This document shows positions 31,818-40,755 of a stretch of 64,000 bases of DNA, piece by piece. This stretch comes from Peribacillus sp. FSL E2-0218 (GTDB taxonomy: Bacteria > Bacillota > Bacilli > Bacillales > DSM-1321): positions 2,731,501-2,795,500 of the forward strand of contig NZ_CP150304.1 of the NCBI RefSeq assembly GCF_037992945.1. Direction: 5' to 3'. The notes below the pieces were generated by a model. The model was not told where the DNA came from. It did not search any database and saw only the letters and a list, made by a program, of their open reading frames with translations. Numbering within the stretch: the stretch's first letter is position 1; each line of letters begins with the position of its first letter. The translations under genes and the position numbers were made by a program.

Positions 31818-32654
31818 TCATTCCACATACTTCCCATGATCGGGCTTTGCCAACGAGTCGAATTCCCTTGATAGCTTCGATAGCCCACTATCCAATTCTT
31901 CCCCATCGACAGGATACCCGTGCCCCGTTACAGCCGCCTTGGGCTTCAATGCTGCCAGCACGCTCACAGATTGCTTAGCCGACTCCCAATCGGTTGTCAA
32001 ATACCGCGGCGGGCCTGATATTTCCCTTTCCTGGGTGAAAACCTTATATAAAGAATCTTGCCTGACATTCACAAAAGCATCCCCTGCAATCAGACTACGA
32101 TCACTTTCCCGAAAAAGTGAAATATGACCTTTGGTGTGACCCGGGGTATGGATCCATTTCCATCCGTCAAGAAATGGGATAGACTGGTCGTCTGGAAGGG
32201 GTTGAACTTTTTCGTCCAGATTGATTCCTTCATTCGGAAACATCCAAGAAATCTTGGCAACCATTCCCCCTTCTACAGATGGGTCAGGCTCAGGGTAACT
32301 TTCTTGTCCCGTCAAATAAGGCATTTCTTTTAGGTGGGCATAGACAGGCACCTCCCAATGTTCCATCAGTTCGATCAATGCACCAACATGGTCGAAATGG
32401 CCGTGGGTCAATATGATGGCTGCCGGTGGATGGTTCGGTCCGTATATGGCTTCTGCGGTCTTCTTTATTACCTCCGCTGAACGTGGCATTCCGGCATCGA
32501 CCAATACCCATTCATCCCTTTTCGGAAGTCCTAAAAAAATGACATTGACGATTTGAACCGTTAGACAATAAATACCCTCCCTAACTTTCCTGACATCCCC
32601 ATTGCTCATTGATGTCATTGGCAATATTTTTTCATTCAAATGGTGATCATCCAT
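31818..32654 (-). CDS. MBL-fold metallohydrolase
   Basis: A 278-residue metallo-beta-lactamase-fold enzyme. Metal-binding THGHFDHVG, a second His in HTPGHTKGHISLF, an Asp in IAGDAFVNV and a final His in AVTGHGYPV. The group includes YflN and glyoxalase II-like hydrolases; no drug hydrolysis is implied. AGGAGG seven bases before ATG 32654 sets the start, eight codons after the first ATG. A SigB-type promoter lies just upstream. Confidence 0.87.
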   Translation of the reverse strand: MDDHHLNEKILPMTSMSNGDVRKVREGIYCLTVQIVNVIFLGLPKRDEWVLVDAGMPRSAEVIKKTAEAIYGPNHPPAAIILTHGHFDHVGALIELMEHWEVPVYAHLKEMPYLTGQESYPEPDPSVEGGMVAKISWMFPNEGINLDEKVQPLPDDQSIPFLDGWKWIHTPGHTKGHISLFRESDRSLIAGDAFVNVRQDSLYKVFTQEREISGPPRYLTTDWESAKQSVSVLAALKPKAAVTGHGYPVDGEELDSGLSKLSREFDSLAKPDHGKYVE

Positions 32655-32690
32655 GTTTAAACCTCCTGATTTGGACATATTGTCGTTAGA

Positions 32691-32715
32691 TTACCCTTTA
32701 CATGAAAATAAAAAC
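32691..32715 (-). promoter_or_regulatory. SigB-type promoter
   Basis: On the minus strand GTTTTT (32710-32715) and GGGTAA (32691-32696) are 13 bases apart, about 37 bp before the metallohydrolase ATG. The -35 overlaps the terminator hairpin of the neighbouring ABC operon. Confidence 0.5.
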
Positions 32716-32746
32716 CAGCCTATAATTTTTTATAGGCTGGTTTTCA
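32708..32746. terminator. Bidirectional-looking terminator
   Basis: AAAACCAGCCTATA and TATAGGCTGGTTTT form a 14-bp stem with a six-base loop. On the minus strand it ends the SGNH-ABC operon. Confidence 0.85.
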
Positions 32747-33736
32747 TTAATAAACATCCTTCCGGGTAAAAGCGGCAAACGAGACGAGTAAAGCAAGCAG
32801 CCACCAGACGAGAAGCGTTATGACGGAGGATAAAAGGGTCATCCCCTCGATTGGCGGCGCCGAACCGCTAATGTAGGTGGTCAACTTCAAATTCACCATG
32901 AAGAAATATTTTGCTGATTCCCATGAAGAAACCATATTGTTCAGGATAGCTCCTGAAATCAAGGCTGCTAGCATGATACCCATTCCTGCCGGTGTACTGC
33001 GCACGAGGACCGATAGCATGAACGAAAGCGTTCCTATCACGACCGCAACCAACCATACAAGTCCCAAATCCATCAAAAGGAATTTCCATTGTTCCACTAG
33101 CCTTACTTGGCTGACATCCACATCTGCGCCGTTCAATTCGAATCCGGTAATCACCGGGGCCGCCCAGCCTTGATAGCCAAAAACAAGACCAGATAATAAA
33201 TAGGACAATAATGCTGTCATCGCCACGATAATCGATACCGACAACAATAAGGTTATATATTTGCTCATTAAGATTTTCCACCGCTTCACTGGCCGTGTCA
33301 GCAGAAGTTTAATCGTCCCTTGACTATTTTCCGAGGAAACTAAATCGCTTGCTACAATCATGATGAGCAATGGAATGAACAAATCGATGGCATTTTCCAA
33401 AAACATGCGGGTAAAAGTGGCAGCCCCTGGTTCTGAGGGGTTTATATCGTGATCAAGGTAATACTGCTGCTGCTTCAGTCCCACTTCGAGCTGTTCACGC
33501 CACTCATCAAGCATCCTATTTGAGCTTAAGCGATTTTGTGTATCAATGATTTGCTGCTGAAGGGCAGCTCGCCAATCGGTAGTACCTAACTTCTCCTTCT
33601 GCTCTTCCGCTTGCTTATATTGTGCGTACGTAAACATCAGCACCAAAATCCCGACGATGATCCCAATTATGACCAATCGTTTTTTTGCCAACAACTTCAT
33701 CATTTCATTCTGGATCAGGTTATTCAATACCAGCAC
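32747..33736 (-). CDS. ABC-2 type transporter permease
   Basis: A 329-residue membrane subunit with one N-terminal helix (~20-40), a long extracytoplasmic loop (~45-115) and about five C-terminal helices ending LLALLVSFAAFTRKDVY. Plan of ABC-2 permeases such as those of bacitracin/lantibiotic-type exporters. A GTG start at 33736 overlaps the ATPase gene by 17 bases, so translation is coupled; an ATG lies 11 codons later. The cargo cannot be read. Confidence 0.85.
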   Translation of the reverse strand: MLVLNNLIQNEMMKLLAKKRLVIIGIIVGILVLMFTYAQYKQAEEQKEKLGTTDWRAALQQQIIDTQNRLSSNRMLDEWREQLEVGLKQQQYYLDHDINPSEPGAATFTRMFLENAIDLFIPLLIMIVASDLVSSENSQGTIKLLLTRPVKRWKILMSKYITLLLSVSIIVAMTALLSYLLSGLVFGYQGWAAPVITGFELNGADVDVSQVRLVEQWKFLLMDLGLVWLVAVVIGTLSFMLSVLVRSTPAGMGIMLAALISGAILNNMVSSWESAKYFFMVNLKLTTYISGSAPPIEGMTLLSSVITLLVWWLLALLVSFAAFTRKDVY

Positions 33737-34634
33737 CCCCGCCGCCGGTTACTTGTAAAAATAATTCTTCAAGGCCCGGGAGCTTCCGGTTCATTTCATG
33801 CACCTTCACTCCTGCCCGGATAAGGGCCGCATTCCATTCAGGTGTTTCAAGTTCATCGTAAGCGGTAATGATGTATTTTTGGTCCATGCTCACTTCCGTG
33901 AACCCACTTAGGATTTCCAGTCCTTTTTGGACTGGCTCAACCCTCCACAAAATCCTCTCTTGTGTAGCTAATAGCCTTTCCACAGTATCCGTCTGAATTA
34001 TTTGTCCATTTTTTATGATGGCAACCCGGTCACAAAGCTGCTGGATTTCACCTAATAAATGTGATGATACGAGAACACTCATCCCTTCTTCTTCAGCCAA
34101 TTTCCTGATGAACTGACGCATTTCCCGGATCCCTGCAGGATCAAGGCCATTGGTCGGTTCATCCAAAATCAACAGCTTCGGACTATTCAGCATGGCCTGT
34201 GCAATTCCCAACCGCTGCCTCATTCCTAGCGAATAGGTCTTCACTTTATCATGAATTCTCGCTTGCAGGCCGACCAGCTCTACAACCTCGCTTATTCTTT
34301 GCTTACCCACTTCAGGCAGCATTCTGGCAAAGTGAAGCAAATTATCCCAACCACTCAAAAATGGGTAAAGTTCTGGATTTTCAACGATACAGCCCATATA
34401 TTGCATCGCCTTCGTGAAATCCTTGCGTACATCAAACCCGCAAATTCGGATGGATCCCGCAGTTGGCTTAATGAGTCCAACCAGCATGCGTATGGTCGTC
34501 GTTTTACCGGCCCCATTCGGCCCTAAAAAGCCAAAAACCTCGCCTTCAATCAGGTCGAAATCGATTCCTTTAATAATTTCCCTGTCGCCAATCTTTTTTT
34601 TCAATCCTTTGACAGACAATGTCACCTGTTTCAT
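33720..34634 (-). CDS. ABC transporter ATP-binding protein
   Basis: A 304-residue BcrA-type ATPase. Walker A GPNGAGKTT, Q-loop VENPELYPFLSG, signature SLGMRQRLGIAQAML, Walker B LLILDEPTNGLD, switch His in VSSHLLGEI. It pairs with the ABC-2 permease downstream (17-base overlap). Its ATG overlaps the stop of the upstream SGNH hydrolase by four bases, so the three genes form an operon. Confidence 0.92.
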   Translation of the reverse strand: MKQVTLSVKGLKKKIGDREIIKGIDFDLIEGEVFGFLGPNGAGKTTTIRMLVGLIKPTAGSIRICGFDVRKDFTKAMQYMGCIVENPELYPFLSGWDNLLHFARMLPEVGKQRISEVVELVGLQARIHDKVKTYSLGMRQRLGIAQAMLNSPKLLILDEPTNGLDPAGIREMRQFIRKLAEEEGMSVLVSSHLLGEIQQLCDRVAIIKNGQIIQTDTVERLLATQERILWRVEPVQKGLEILSGFTEVSMDQKYIITAYDELETPEWNAALIRAGVKVHEMNRKLPGLEELFLQVTGGGGAGIE

Positions 34635-35428
34635 CGTTCCTCATCCTCCCACTTTATTAAAGGAGCAACCCTATCTGCTATTAAACGATACCCCTTCTTA
34701 TTAGGGTGAAAATTATCCGTATACAAATAATCATTAACAGACAATTGGAAAAGGTCAAAGGTCGGCACGAAAATGGCATTTTTATAGTGGGCCACGACTT
34801 CTGCCGTATCATTATTCCAATCCCTAACAATTCGGTTCGTATCCAGATCATCATCCAATTCTATAAACGGATTATATAAACCAAGCAAAAAAATGGTAGC
34901 TTTATCATTGACTTGATTGATATTCTTAAAAATACCATGTAAGTTTTCCATATATTTCTGTTGTGATTCTGCGATGACCTGACTATCATAATCAATCAGC
35001 GTCTGACCTTTCTGAAATAAGTCATTGCCGCCAATTGTCAGTAAAATAACATCGGCCGCCTTGATTTGGCGCCTCACTTCCGTTTGCTTGACTTGCTGCA
35101 CTAATTCTTCTGAAACTTGTCCATTGATGCCGAGGTTGTGAATGATCGGTTTATGCTTATATTCACTCTCCAAATCTTCTAAAACAAGTCCGACGTATCC
35201 TTTTCCTGACTCATCACCTGTACCTCGTGTGAGCGAATCACCCAATGCCACGACCGTAAAGTCATTAGGCAGATCCTTTTTGTTGGGGACCGCTTCATTT
35301 GCTCCCATATCAGAAGATTTCTTTCCATAATGATCAAAAATCGTCCATCCGAGACAAAATAAAAAAAACAGTCCTACAACCGCTGAAACTATCGTAGTAA
35401 CCAACACTTTGGTTTTGCTCAAGAACAC
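34631..35428 (-). CDS. Membrane-anchored SGNH/GDSL hydrolase (YpmR-like)
   Basis: A 265-residue extracytoplasmic esterase/lipase-type enzyme. N-terminal membrane anchor (~7-30), then blocks I (VVALGDSLTRG, nucleophile Ser), II/III (GINGQVSEE, TIGGNDLFQ) and V (DNFHPN, Asp-x-x-His). Similar to Bacillus YpmR. It is first in an operon with an ABC-2 exporter, linked by an ATGA overlap, which suggests it acts on an exported or envelope substrate; inference. Confidence 0.87.
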   Translation of the reverse strand: MFLSKTKVLVTTIVSAVVGLFFLFCLGWTIFDHYGKKSSDMGANEAVPNKKDLPNDFTVVALGDSLTRGTGDESGKGYVGLVLEDLESEYKHKPIIHNLGINGQVSEELVQQVKQTEVRRQIKAADVILLTIGGNDLFQKGQTLIDYDSQVIAESQQKYMENLHGIFKNINQVNDKATIFLLGLYNPFIELDDDLDTNRIVRDWNNDTAEVVAHYKNAIFVPTFDLFQLSVNDYLYTDNFHPNKKGYRLIADRVAPLIKWEDEER

Positions 35429-35527
35429 TCATCCTTCCCTTCATTCTCTACTTTCCATTAAATCATATTATTTCCAAAAACAAAAAACTGATTGCTCCCG
35501 AATTAAAAAAATCAACATATCCCCTTA

Positions 35528-35608
35528 AACGCTCGGACTCCCGAGCAGGTGCAGATGGCTCACGAACCGCCTCTGGAAAGCTGATTGGCCTGCAGTAAAA
35601 TGAAAACA
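35528..35608. repeat. Bacillus-type dispersed repeat, truncated copy 3
   Basis: Contains GGACTCCCGAGCAGG, GGCTCACGAACCGC and the end GGCCTGCAGTAAAATGAAAA, which matches the tail of copy 1 (GCGCCTGCAGTGAAATGAAA). Non-coding, between two operons. Confidence 0.5.
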
Positions 35609-35654
35609 AAAAACTGCAGACATCCCCCAGTACTTCCAAGGTCGTCTGCAGCGG
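35608..35654 (-). terminator. Terminator of the MFS gene
   Basis: CTGCAGAC and GTCTGCAG arms with further partial pairing; on the minus strand the product ends in TTTTTTG. Confidence 0.7.
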
Positions 35655-35674
35655 TCTTCAAGAATGGAATACCA

Positions 35675-36910
35675 TTACATTTCTAATTTGTCGGCTTTTA
35701 TCCTTGGCACTTTATGTTCATTATCCAATCTCATAAGCCAGATTGTAAGCAGCATGCCAATCAGGGTAAGTACCCCGTAGAAGAAATACACTGCATATAT
35801 ACCTGAATGATCCAGGATGATTCCGCCAGTAAAGGTGCTGAACCAATTTCCCAATCCATTGCCGATTGCCGAATAAAGCGTAATGGCCGTAACGGTAATA
35901 TGGGCTGGGACAACTTTGCGGATATACTGTAAGGCTGCAGGAATGAATAGGCCCAATGAAAACCCTTGGATGACCGAAGTCACGTATACCGTAGCTAAAC
36001 TCGGTTCGCTAAAATACAGTCCCCAGCGAATCAACGAGCCTGCTCCAGCCAATAAAGTAATGGGAAGCAAGCCTATTCTATGAATCCAACTGCCCGCCAT
36101 TCTCATGAACGGGATTTCCGACAATACAGCCAGGAGGAAGGCAATTCCGATTCCAGTATATGTCCCGCCTCTCGCCTCAACAAATAAACCATAATATACG
36201 TTATTTGCCAAATTCGGACCAAAGAGCAGGAATGTTATCGCAAGGAATATTAGGAATCTCTTCATTTTGAACAATTCTTTCATCCCGCTGAAAACCTTCA
36301 CCTTTCCTTTAGGCGGCTCTTCCGGCAACCGGAGTGCTAGAATGGCCGCAACCAATAGACCAAAGAAAAAGGCGTAAAATATAACCGCTGGACCAATGAA
36401 CGATTCAGATAGCTTTCCCATCATAAAAACGGCCACACCAAAACCGAGTGAACCGAATAAACGAATTTTCCCATAATTCGATTTGATTCTTGTCGTGTAT
36501 TGAAGCGTGATGCTGTCCGAGACGGGAATGATGGCGCTTTGAAAGACAGCCAACGCAATCGCAACGGCGACTAAAAGTAAATAGGGCTCGAACAGCAAGT
36601 ACCCTAACCCGAATACACCAGCAAGTAATGAGGTCAATGCCAGTATTTTTGCAGGTTTTCCGCTCCAATCACAGACAATTCCCCAAATGGGCTGAAATAG
36701 GATCATCACGATCGGTCCTACAGACATAATCGATCCTATTTCAAGACCGGACAAGCCGGCTTCGTTGGCTAAATAAACGCTTAACAGCGGCGTTAAACTT
36801 CCAACAGCAAAAAAAGAAAATAGGTAAAACACCTTTAAACTTACAATATTAGCTCGTATTTGTTTTTCCAAATCCAGTTTCCCCCATGCAGTCATCTTCT
36901 CCCGCGACAA
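35675..36910 (-). CDS. MFS transporter (MFS_1-like, YwbF-type)
   Basis: A 411-residue twelve-helix carrier. The N-terminal segment VSLKVFYLFSFFAVGSLTPLLSVYL and IWGIVCDWSGKPAK (loop 2-3) are typical of the LacY/nucleoside-symporter-like MFS_1 branch, as in Bacillus YwbF; the substrate is unknown. The frame starts at TTG 36910, with GGAGAAGG six bases ahead; an ATG five codons later has a poorly placed site. Monocistronic. Confidence 0.87.
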   Translation of the reverse strand: MSREKMTAWGKLDLEKQIRANIVSLKVFYLFSFFAVGSLTPLLSVYLANEAGLSGLEIGSIMSVGPIVMILFQPIWGIVCDWSGKPAKILALTSLLAGVFGLGYLLFEPYLLLVAVAIALAVFQSAIIPVSDSITLQYTTRIKSNYGKIRLFGSLGFGVAVFMMGKLSESFIGPAVIFYAFFFGLLVAAILALRLPEEPPKGKVKVFSGMKELFKMKRFLIFLAITFLLFGPNLANNVYYGLFVEARGGTYTGIGIAFLLAVLSEIPFMRMAGSWIHRIGLLPITLLAGAGSLIRWGLYFSEPSLATVYVTSVIQGFSLGLFIPAALQYIRKVVPAHITVTAITLYSAIGNGLGNWFSTFTGGIILDHSGIYAVYFFYGVLTLIGMLLTIWLMRLDNEHKVPRIKADKLEM

Positions 36911-37024
36911 CCGTTGCCTTCTCCAATTTTACTGATATTCCCATTCATGAAAAACGCCTCAACGTCCATAGGCATGATTAGGCCGGCACCAGACATATTC
37001 CGGCCTATTGGGCGGATGATTCGT

Positions 37025-39211
37025 TCATGATTTACGGGGCCAAGCGTACTTTACAGGTTTAATCGGAAGCACGATCTTAAAGACCGTACCTTTATTGACC
37101 TCGCTTTCAACAAAGACTTTTCCCAAATGGTTTTCAATGATTTTGAAGCTGATCATCAAGCCTAAGCCATTTCCCGATTTTTTTGTGGTGAAAAACGGTT
37201 CCCCCAGTTTCCTTAGCTGCTCAGGCGGCATTCCCTTTCCTGTATCGATTATCGAGATTTGCACGTTTTCCTCTTTACGTTCAGCCATGACTTTAATGGC
37301 TCCACCACCTGGCATCGCTTCCATCCCATTTTTAATGAAATTGAGAAACACTTGTTTTATCCGATTCTCATCACAATTAACGAGTATTTCTTCATGGATG
37401 CCAACGAGTTTAAGCGATACGTGCTTCTTTCTTGCATCAAACTCCGTCAGTGATAAAACATTTTCAATGATTTTCACGATATTCTTCGTTTCCAAATTTA
37501 AGGACTGCGGTTTGGCCAATTGCAAGAACTCTTCCACGATCTCATTGACCCGATGGATTTCATCGAGAATGATCTCGAGATATTCCAACCTGGTTTCGTC
37601 CGTTTCGTCTAGTTGCAGGTATTCCGTATACCCTTTCATGGAAGTCAGCGGATTCCTGATTTCATGTGCAACGCCAGCAGCAAGCTGCCCAACTGCCGCC
37701 AATTTATCCTGCCGATGAAGCATCTCTTCCGTTTGCTTACGCTCTGTTATATCATACCGGATGGATAAAAACTGAAAAGGCTTTCCATTCACTCCGAAAA
37801 ACGGAACGATGGTTGTATCCACCCAATAGAAGCTCCCATCCTTTGCCTTGTTCCTGATTTCCCCCTTCCAAACCTTCCGATCATGGATGGTTCGCCACAT
37901 CTCCTCGAAGAACTCCTTGGAGTGAAGCCCCGAATTGACCAACCTATGAGTCTGGCCGATCAATTCATTTCTTTCATATCCGGAAATCTCTGAGAACTTT
38001 TCATTCACATCGATAATGACACCTTTTGCATCCGTGATGGCAACGATTGAGGACTGATCGATGGCATATTGCATATCCTCTAGTTCCTGTATGGATCCCA
38101 TCAAGTCATTTTCCGCCTTTTTCCGTGGCGAGATATTTGAACAGATTGAAATATATTGATAAGGTTTACCCTTTTTCATAAACGGAACGATGGTTGTATC
38201 CACCCAATACGTATCGCCGGTTTTAGTTCGATTGCAGATTTCACCATTCCATGTCTGCCCCTGGCCAATCGTGACCCATAGATCTGTGAAAAACTCTCTT
38301 GAATGGTAGCCTGAATTGATGATGGAATGATTCGTGCCGATTAGTTCCTGCTCTTCATATTGCGATATTTCCATGAACTTTTCGTTCACATAAGTGATGG
38401 TCCCTTTTGCATCCGTGATAGCGACGATTGCAGATTGATCTAACGCATGCCTGATATCATTCACCGTATTATCACTTTTTGCCAAACGCCGACCAACGAT
38501 CGTACTTGAACCAATCAGGCTGGCAAGGATGAACAAAGAAACTAAGCAGACTAGGTAAAGCATGAATGGGGTAAGTTGTACAAAATCCCCCCGCTCGTCC
38601 TTACCGTCGACCGGTATCGGTATCACCCGCAACAAAAGATAATACCCTTCAATGATCGCCCCGCTCATCATCAATGTGCTCAGCGGCTTTAATGATGATT
38701 GACTGACCCTTTTAAAGTAAAAGAAGATGACGAGCGCTGTTGCAAAAATGCTAAAAATGATGAGCAGCGTACTCACAAGCAAATACGGGTTATATTGTAC
38801 GGAGTGATTGATGGTTAAAATGCTCATCATATAATTAGACAATAATGCCATCGTAAACATAAAACTGCAGAAAGTGATTTGCAGCAATTCTGTTTTATAC
38901 GAAATGGCCAGTAGCCCCACCGCAGCGAGCGATATCGCCAATAGTAATGAAAATAATATTGTAGAAAAGTTGTATGATGCAACTCCTGAATTATCGAGTG
39001 TAAATATGATCACCAAATTAAGTGTCCATAGGGCCACCCCCATCGAACAGCTGCTTCCTATGTATAAAAGGCGCTTATACTTCTCGACCGACAGGAATGT
39101 TGTCAATAAATCCAATGCCGTATAACAGGCCATTATGATTAAAAGTGCCGCTATCATAAACAGGATGGGATTTAATGCTACGATTGAATGTTCCATTATT
39201 GCAATGATCAC
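37025..39211 (-). CDS. Sensor histidine kinase, membrane domain + two PAS, sporulation-kinase type
   Basis: A 728-residue kinase. Seven N-terminal helices (~12-240), two PAS domains (~255-365 and ~380-490) so alike (NEKF.EIS.YE..ELIG, FYWVDTTIVPF) that they look like an internal duplication, then HisKA with HEIRNPLTSMKGY and HATPase with N, G1 (DTGKGM) and G2 (GNGLGLMIS) boxes. Orphan: no response regulator beside it, as for KinA-KinE feeding Spo0F. The membrane part has MHYT-like spacing, but its metal-ligand His are missing (LWTLNLV, LLSNYMM, IIEGYY). GTG start after GGAG; an ATG five codons later is possible. Confidence 0.9.
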   Translation of the reverse strand: MIIAIMEHSIVALNPILFMIAALLIIMACYTALDLLTTFLSVEKYKRLLYIGSSCSMGVALWTLNLVIIFTLDNSGVASYNFSTILFSLLLAISLAAVGLLAISYKTELLQITFCSFMFTMALLSNYMMSILTINHSVQYNPYLLVSTLLIIFSIFATALVIFFYFKRVSQSSLKPLSTLMMSGAIIEGYYLLLRVIPIPVDGKDERGDFVQLTPFMLYLVCLVSLFILASLIGSSTIVGRRLAKSDNTVNDIRHALDQSAIVAITDAKGTITYVNEKFMEISQYEEQELIGTNHSIINSGYHSREFFTDLWVTIGQGQTWNGEICNRTKTGDTYWVDTTIVPFMKKGKPYQYISICSNISPRKKAENDLMGSIQELEDMQYAIDQSSIVAITDAKGVIIDVNEKFSEISGYERNELIGQTHRLVNSGLHSKEFFEEMWRTIHDRKVWKGEIRNKAKDGSFYWVDTTIVPFFGVNGKPFQFLSIRYDITERKQTEEMLHRQDKLAAVGQLAAGVAHEIRNPLTSMKGYTEYLQLDETDETRLEYLEIILDEIHRVNEIVEEFLQLAKPQSLNLETKNIVKIIENVLSLTEFDARKKHVSLKLVGIHEEILVNCDENRIKQVFLNFIKNGMEAMPGGGAIKVMAERKEENVQISIIDTGKGMPPEQLRKLGEPFFTTKKSGNGLGLMISFKIIENHLGKVFVESEVNKGTVFKIVLPIKPVKYAWPRKS

Positions 39212-39530
39212 CTCGTTCTCCTATATTGTAATGGAAAATTACAGTGACTCATAGGTTTTTATTTCCTTTCACCCACGTCTCTTTTGTCAGACCCGTTCCA
39301 GCTGAAGTTGAGACTTTCTTTCATAAAATCAAAAAAAATAGAAATACTATTCTTTTGTATAGAGTAAAATAGAAAAAGGACAAAGCCCAACGACCGTCCA
39401 ATCAAGCTTTGTCGATGCGGTGTATATTTTATGACCAAAATAATTATACAGAAAATATATTAAATATGAATGTTAATTTCTTTATTTAATGATCCCTATA
39501 TGTTTATAATTAAATTGAGACGTATAGAGC
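39212..39530. other. Divergent promoter region
   Basis: AT-rich upstream region shared by the kinase and the YitT-like gene. A GACAAAGC / GCTTTGTC inverted pair lies near 39380-39414. No gene seen. Confidence 0.45.
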
Positions 39531-39545
39531 GAAGGAGTGAGAGGC

Positions 39546-40460
39546 ATGATTATGTCAGACCTGGCAGGAGCAAGCACAGCGGAAATTATGCAAAAAAAGA
39601 CCCAGCATAAAAAATTGACGCTAAGACAAATTTTACAGAGAGGTCTTTTGATTACGATCGGCGCAGTTTTGATGGCTGTCGGCCTCGAGATTTTTTTGGT
39701 ACCGAATAATGTTATCGATGGAGGAATAACAGGGATTTCGATTATGTTATCCTACATAACTGGTTGGAAGCTCGGTATCTTCCTTTTCATCTTGAATCTC
39801 CCTTTCTTTTTTATCGGGTATAAACAAATTGGAAAAACCTTCGCATTATCTACCCTGTATGGAATTTTAGTCCTTTCCATAACTACCACATTGCTTCATC
39901 ACGTACCAGCATTCACACAAGATATCCTCTTAGCATCCGCTTTTGGCGGAATGATTCTTGGCATTGGTGTCGGAATGGTCATTCGATATGGGGGCTCATT
40001 GGATGGTACGGAAATACTGGCCATCCTCGCCAGCAAAAAGCTCCCTTTTTCCGTTGGAGAGATTGTCATGTTCTTTAATTTATTCATCCTTGGGAGTGCC
40101 GGTTTCGTTTTCTCTTGGGATCGTGCCATGTACTCGATCATTGCGTATTTCGTAGCCTACAAAACGATGGATATCGTTATCGCTGGTTTGGATGAATCCA
40201 AATTCGTATGGATCATCAGTGATGAGTTCGGTGATATTGGAGACGCAATCATGCACCGCCTTGGAAGGGGCGTAACCTTTTTGGCTGGTGAAGGCGCTTA
40301 TTCCGGGGATGATAAAAAAGTTATCTTTTGTGTAATCAACAGGCTTGAGGAAGCAAAGCTTAAGGATATCGTGAAAAGTTTCGACCCGTCTGCCTTCCTT
40401 GCCGTGGGTGACATCGCGGAAGTTCGCGGGGGCAGGTTCAAGAAAAAAGATATTCATTGA
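39546..40460 (+). CDS. YitT family membrane protein (DUF161/DUF2179)
   Basis: 304 residues: a short polar N terminus, five to six transmembrane helices (~35-200; GLEIFLVPNNVIDGGITGISIMLS and YGGSLDGTEILAIL are family signatures), then a cytosolic DUF2179 domain (~215-300; VTFLAGEGAYSGDDKKVIFCVINRLE). Function unknown; Bacillus has several paralogues (YitT, YpjC, YqfU, YvjA). AAGGAG eight bases before ATG 39546 sets the start, three codons after a GTG that lies in the ribosome site. Confidence 0.9.
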   Translation: MIMSDLAGASTAEIMQKKTQHKKLTLRQILQRGLLITIGAVLMAVGLEIFLVPNNVIDGGITGISIMLSYITGWKLGIFLFILNLPFFFIGYKQIGKTFALSTLYGILVLSITTTLLHHVPAFTQDILLASAFGGMILGIGVGMVIRYGGSLDGTEILAILASKKLPFSVGEIVMFFNLFILGSAGFVFSWDRAMYSIIAYFVAYKTMDIVIAGLDESKFVWIISDEFGDIGDAIMHRLGRGVTFLAGEGAYSGDDKKVIFCVINRLEEAKLKDIVKSFDPSAFLAVGDIAEVRGGRFKKKDIH

Positions 40461-40509
40461 ACTTTTCAATTACCCTTCCTGCTTTTTTCCAGGATTCTAG
40501 GCAAAAAGA

Positions 40510-40550
40510 TAAAAAAAGCTGAAGGGAATTCCCTTCAGCTTTTTTTATCT
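40510..40550. terminator. Bidirectional terminator
   Basis: AAAGCTGAAGGGAA and TTCCCTTCAGCTTT form a perfect stem flanked by A and T runs; it serves the convergent YitT and YdjO-like genes. Confidence 0.88.
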
Positions 40551-40551
40551 T

Positions 40552-40746
40552 TTAATAATTTCTGGGATTGTTGATCGCTTGAAGCATTCTGGTTCCGGGT
40601 TTCATCTCACTGCTGCATAGCGGGCAAACATGTTCATCATTACTTGTAAAGTTATCGCGGATCCACCCTTTGCAATCTTCTGATGTACATTCCCATACCT
40701 TTGTTTCTTCAGGAATGATTTCTTCCGTATTATTTCTTCTATACAT
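40552..40746 (-). CDS. YdjO-like cold-inducible zinc-ribbon protein, copy 1
   Basis: A 64-residue protein with CTSEDCKGW and CPLCSSEMKPG, a four-cysteine C-x5-C / C-x2-C zinc ribbon as in Bacillus YdjO (annotated as cold-inducible). AAGGAGTGAG before ATG 40746 sets the start; an in-frame GTG lies in the ribosome site. A paralogue lies about 0.9 kb away in the same direction. Confidence 0.82.
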   Translation of the reverse strand: MYRRNNTEEIIPEETKVWECTSEDCKGWIRDNFTSNDEHVCPLCSSEMKPGTRMLQAINNPRNY

Positions 40747-40755
40747 ATATCTCAC

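Noticed and set aside
36975..37012. TAGGCCGG/CCGGCCTA hairpin after the PAS kinase gene
   Set aside because: Good stem but no T run on the minus strand; not firm enough to call a terminator.
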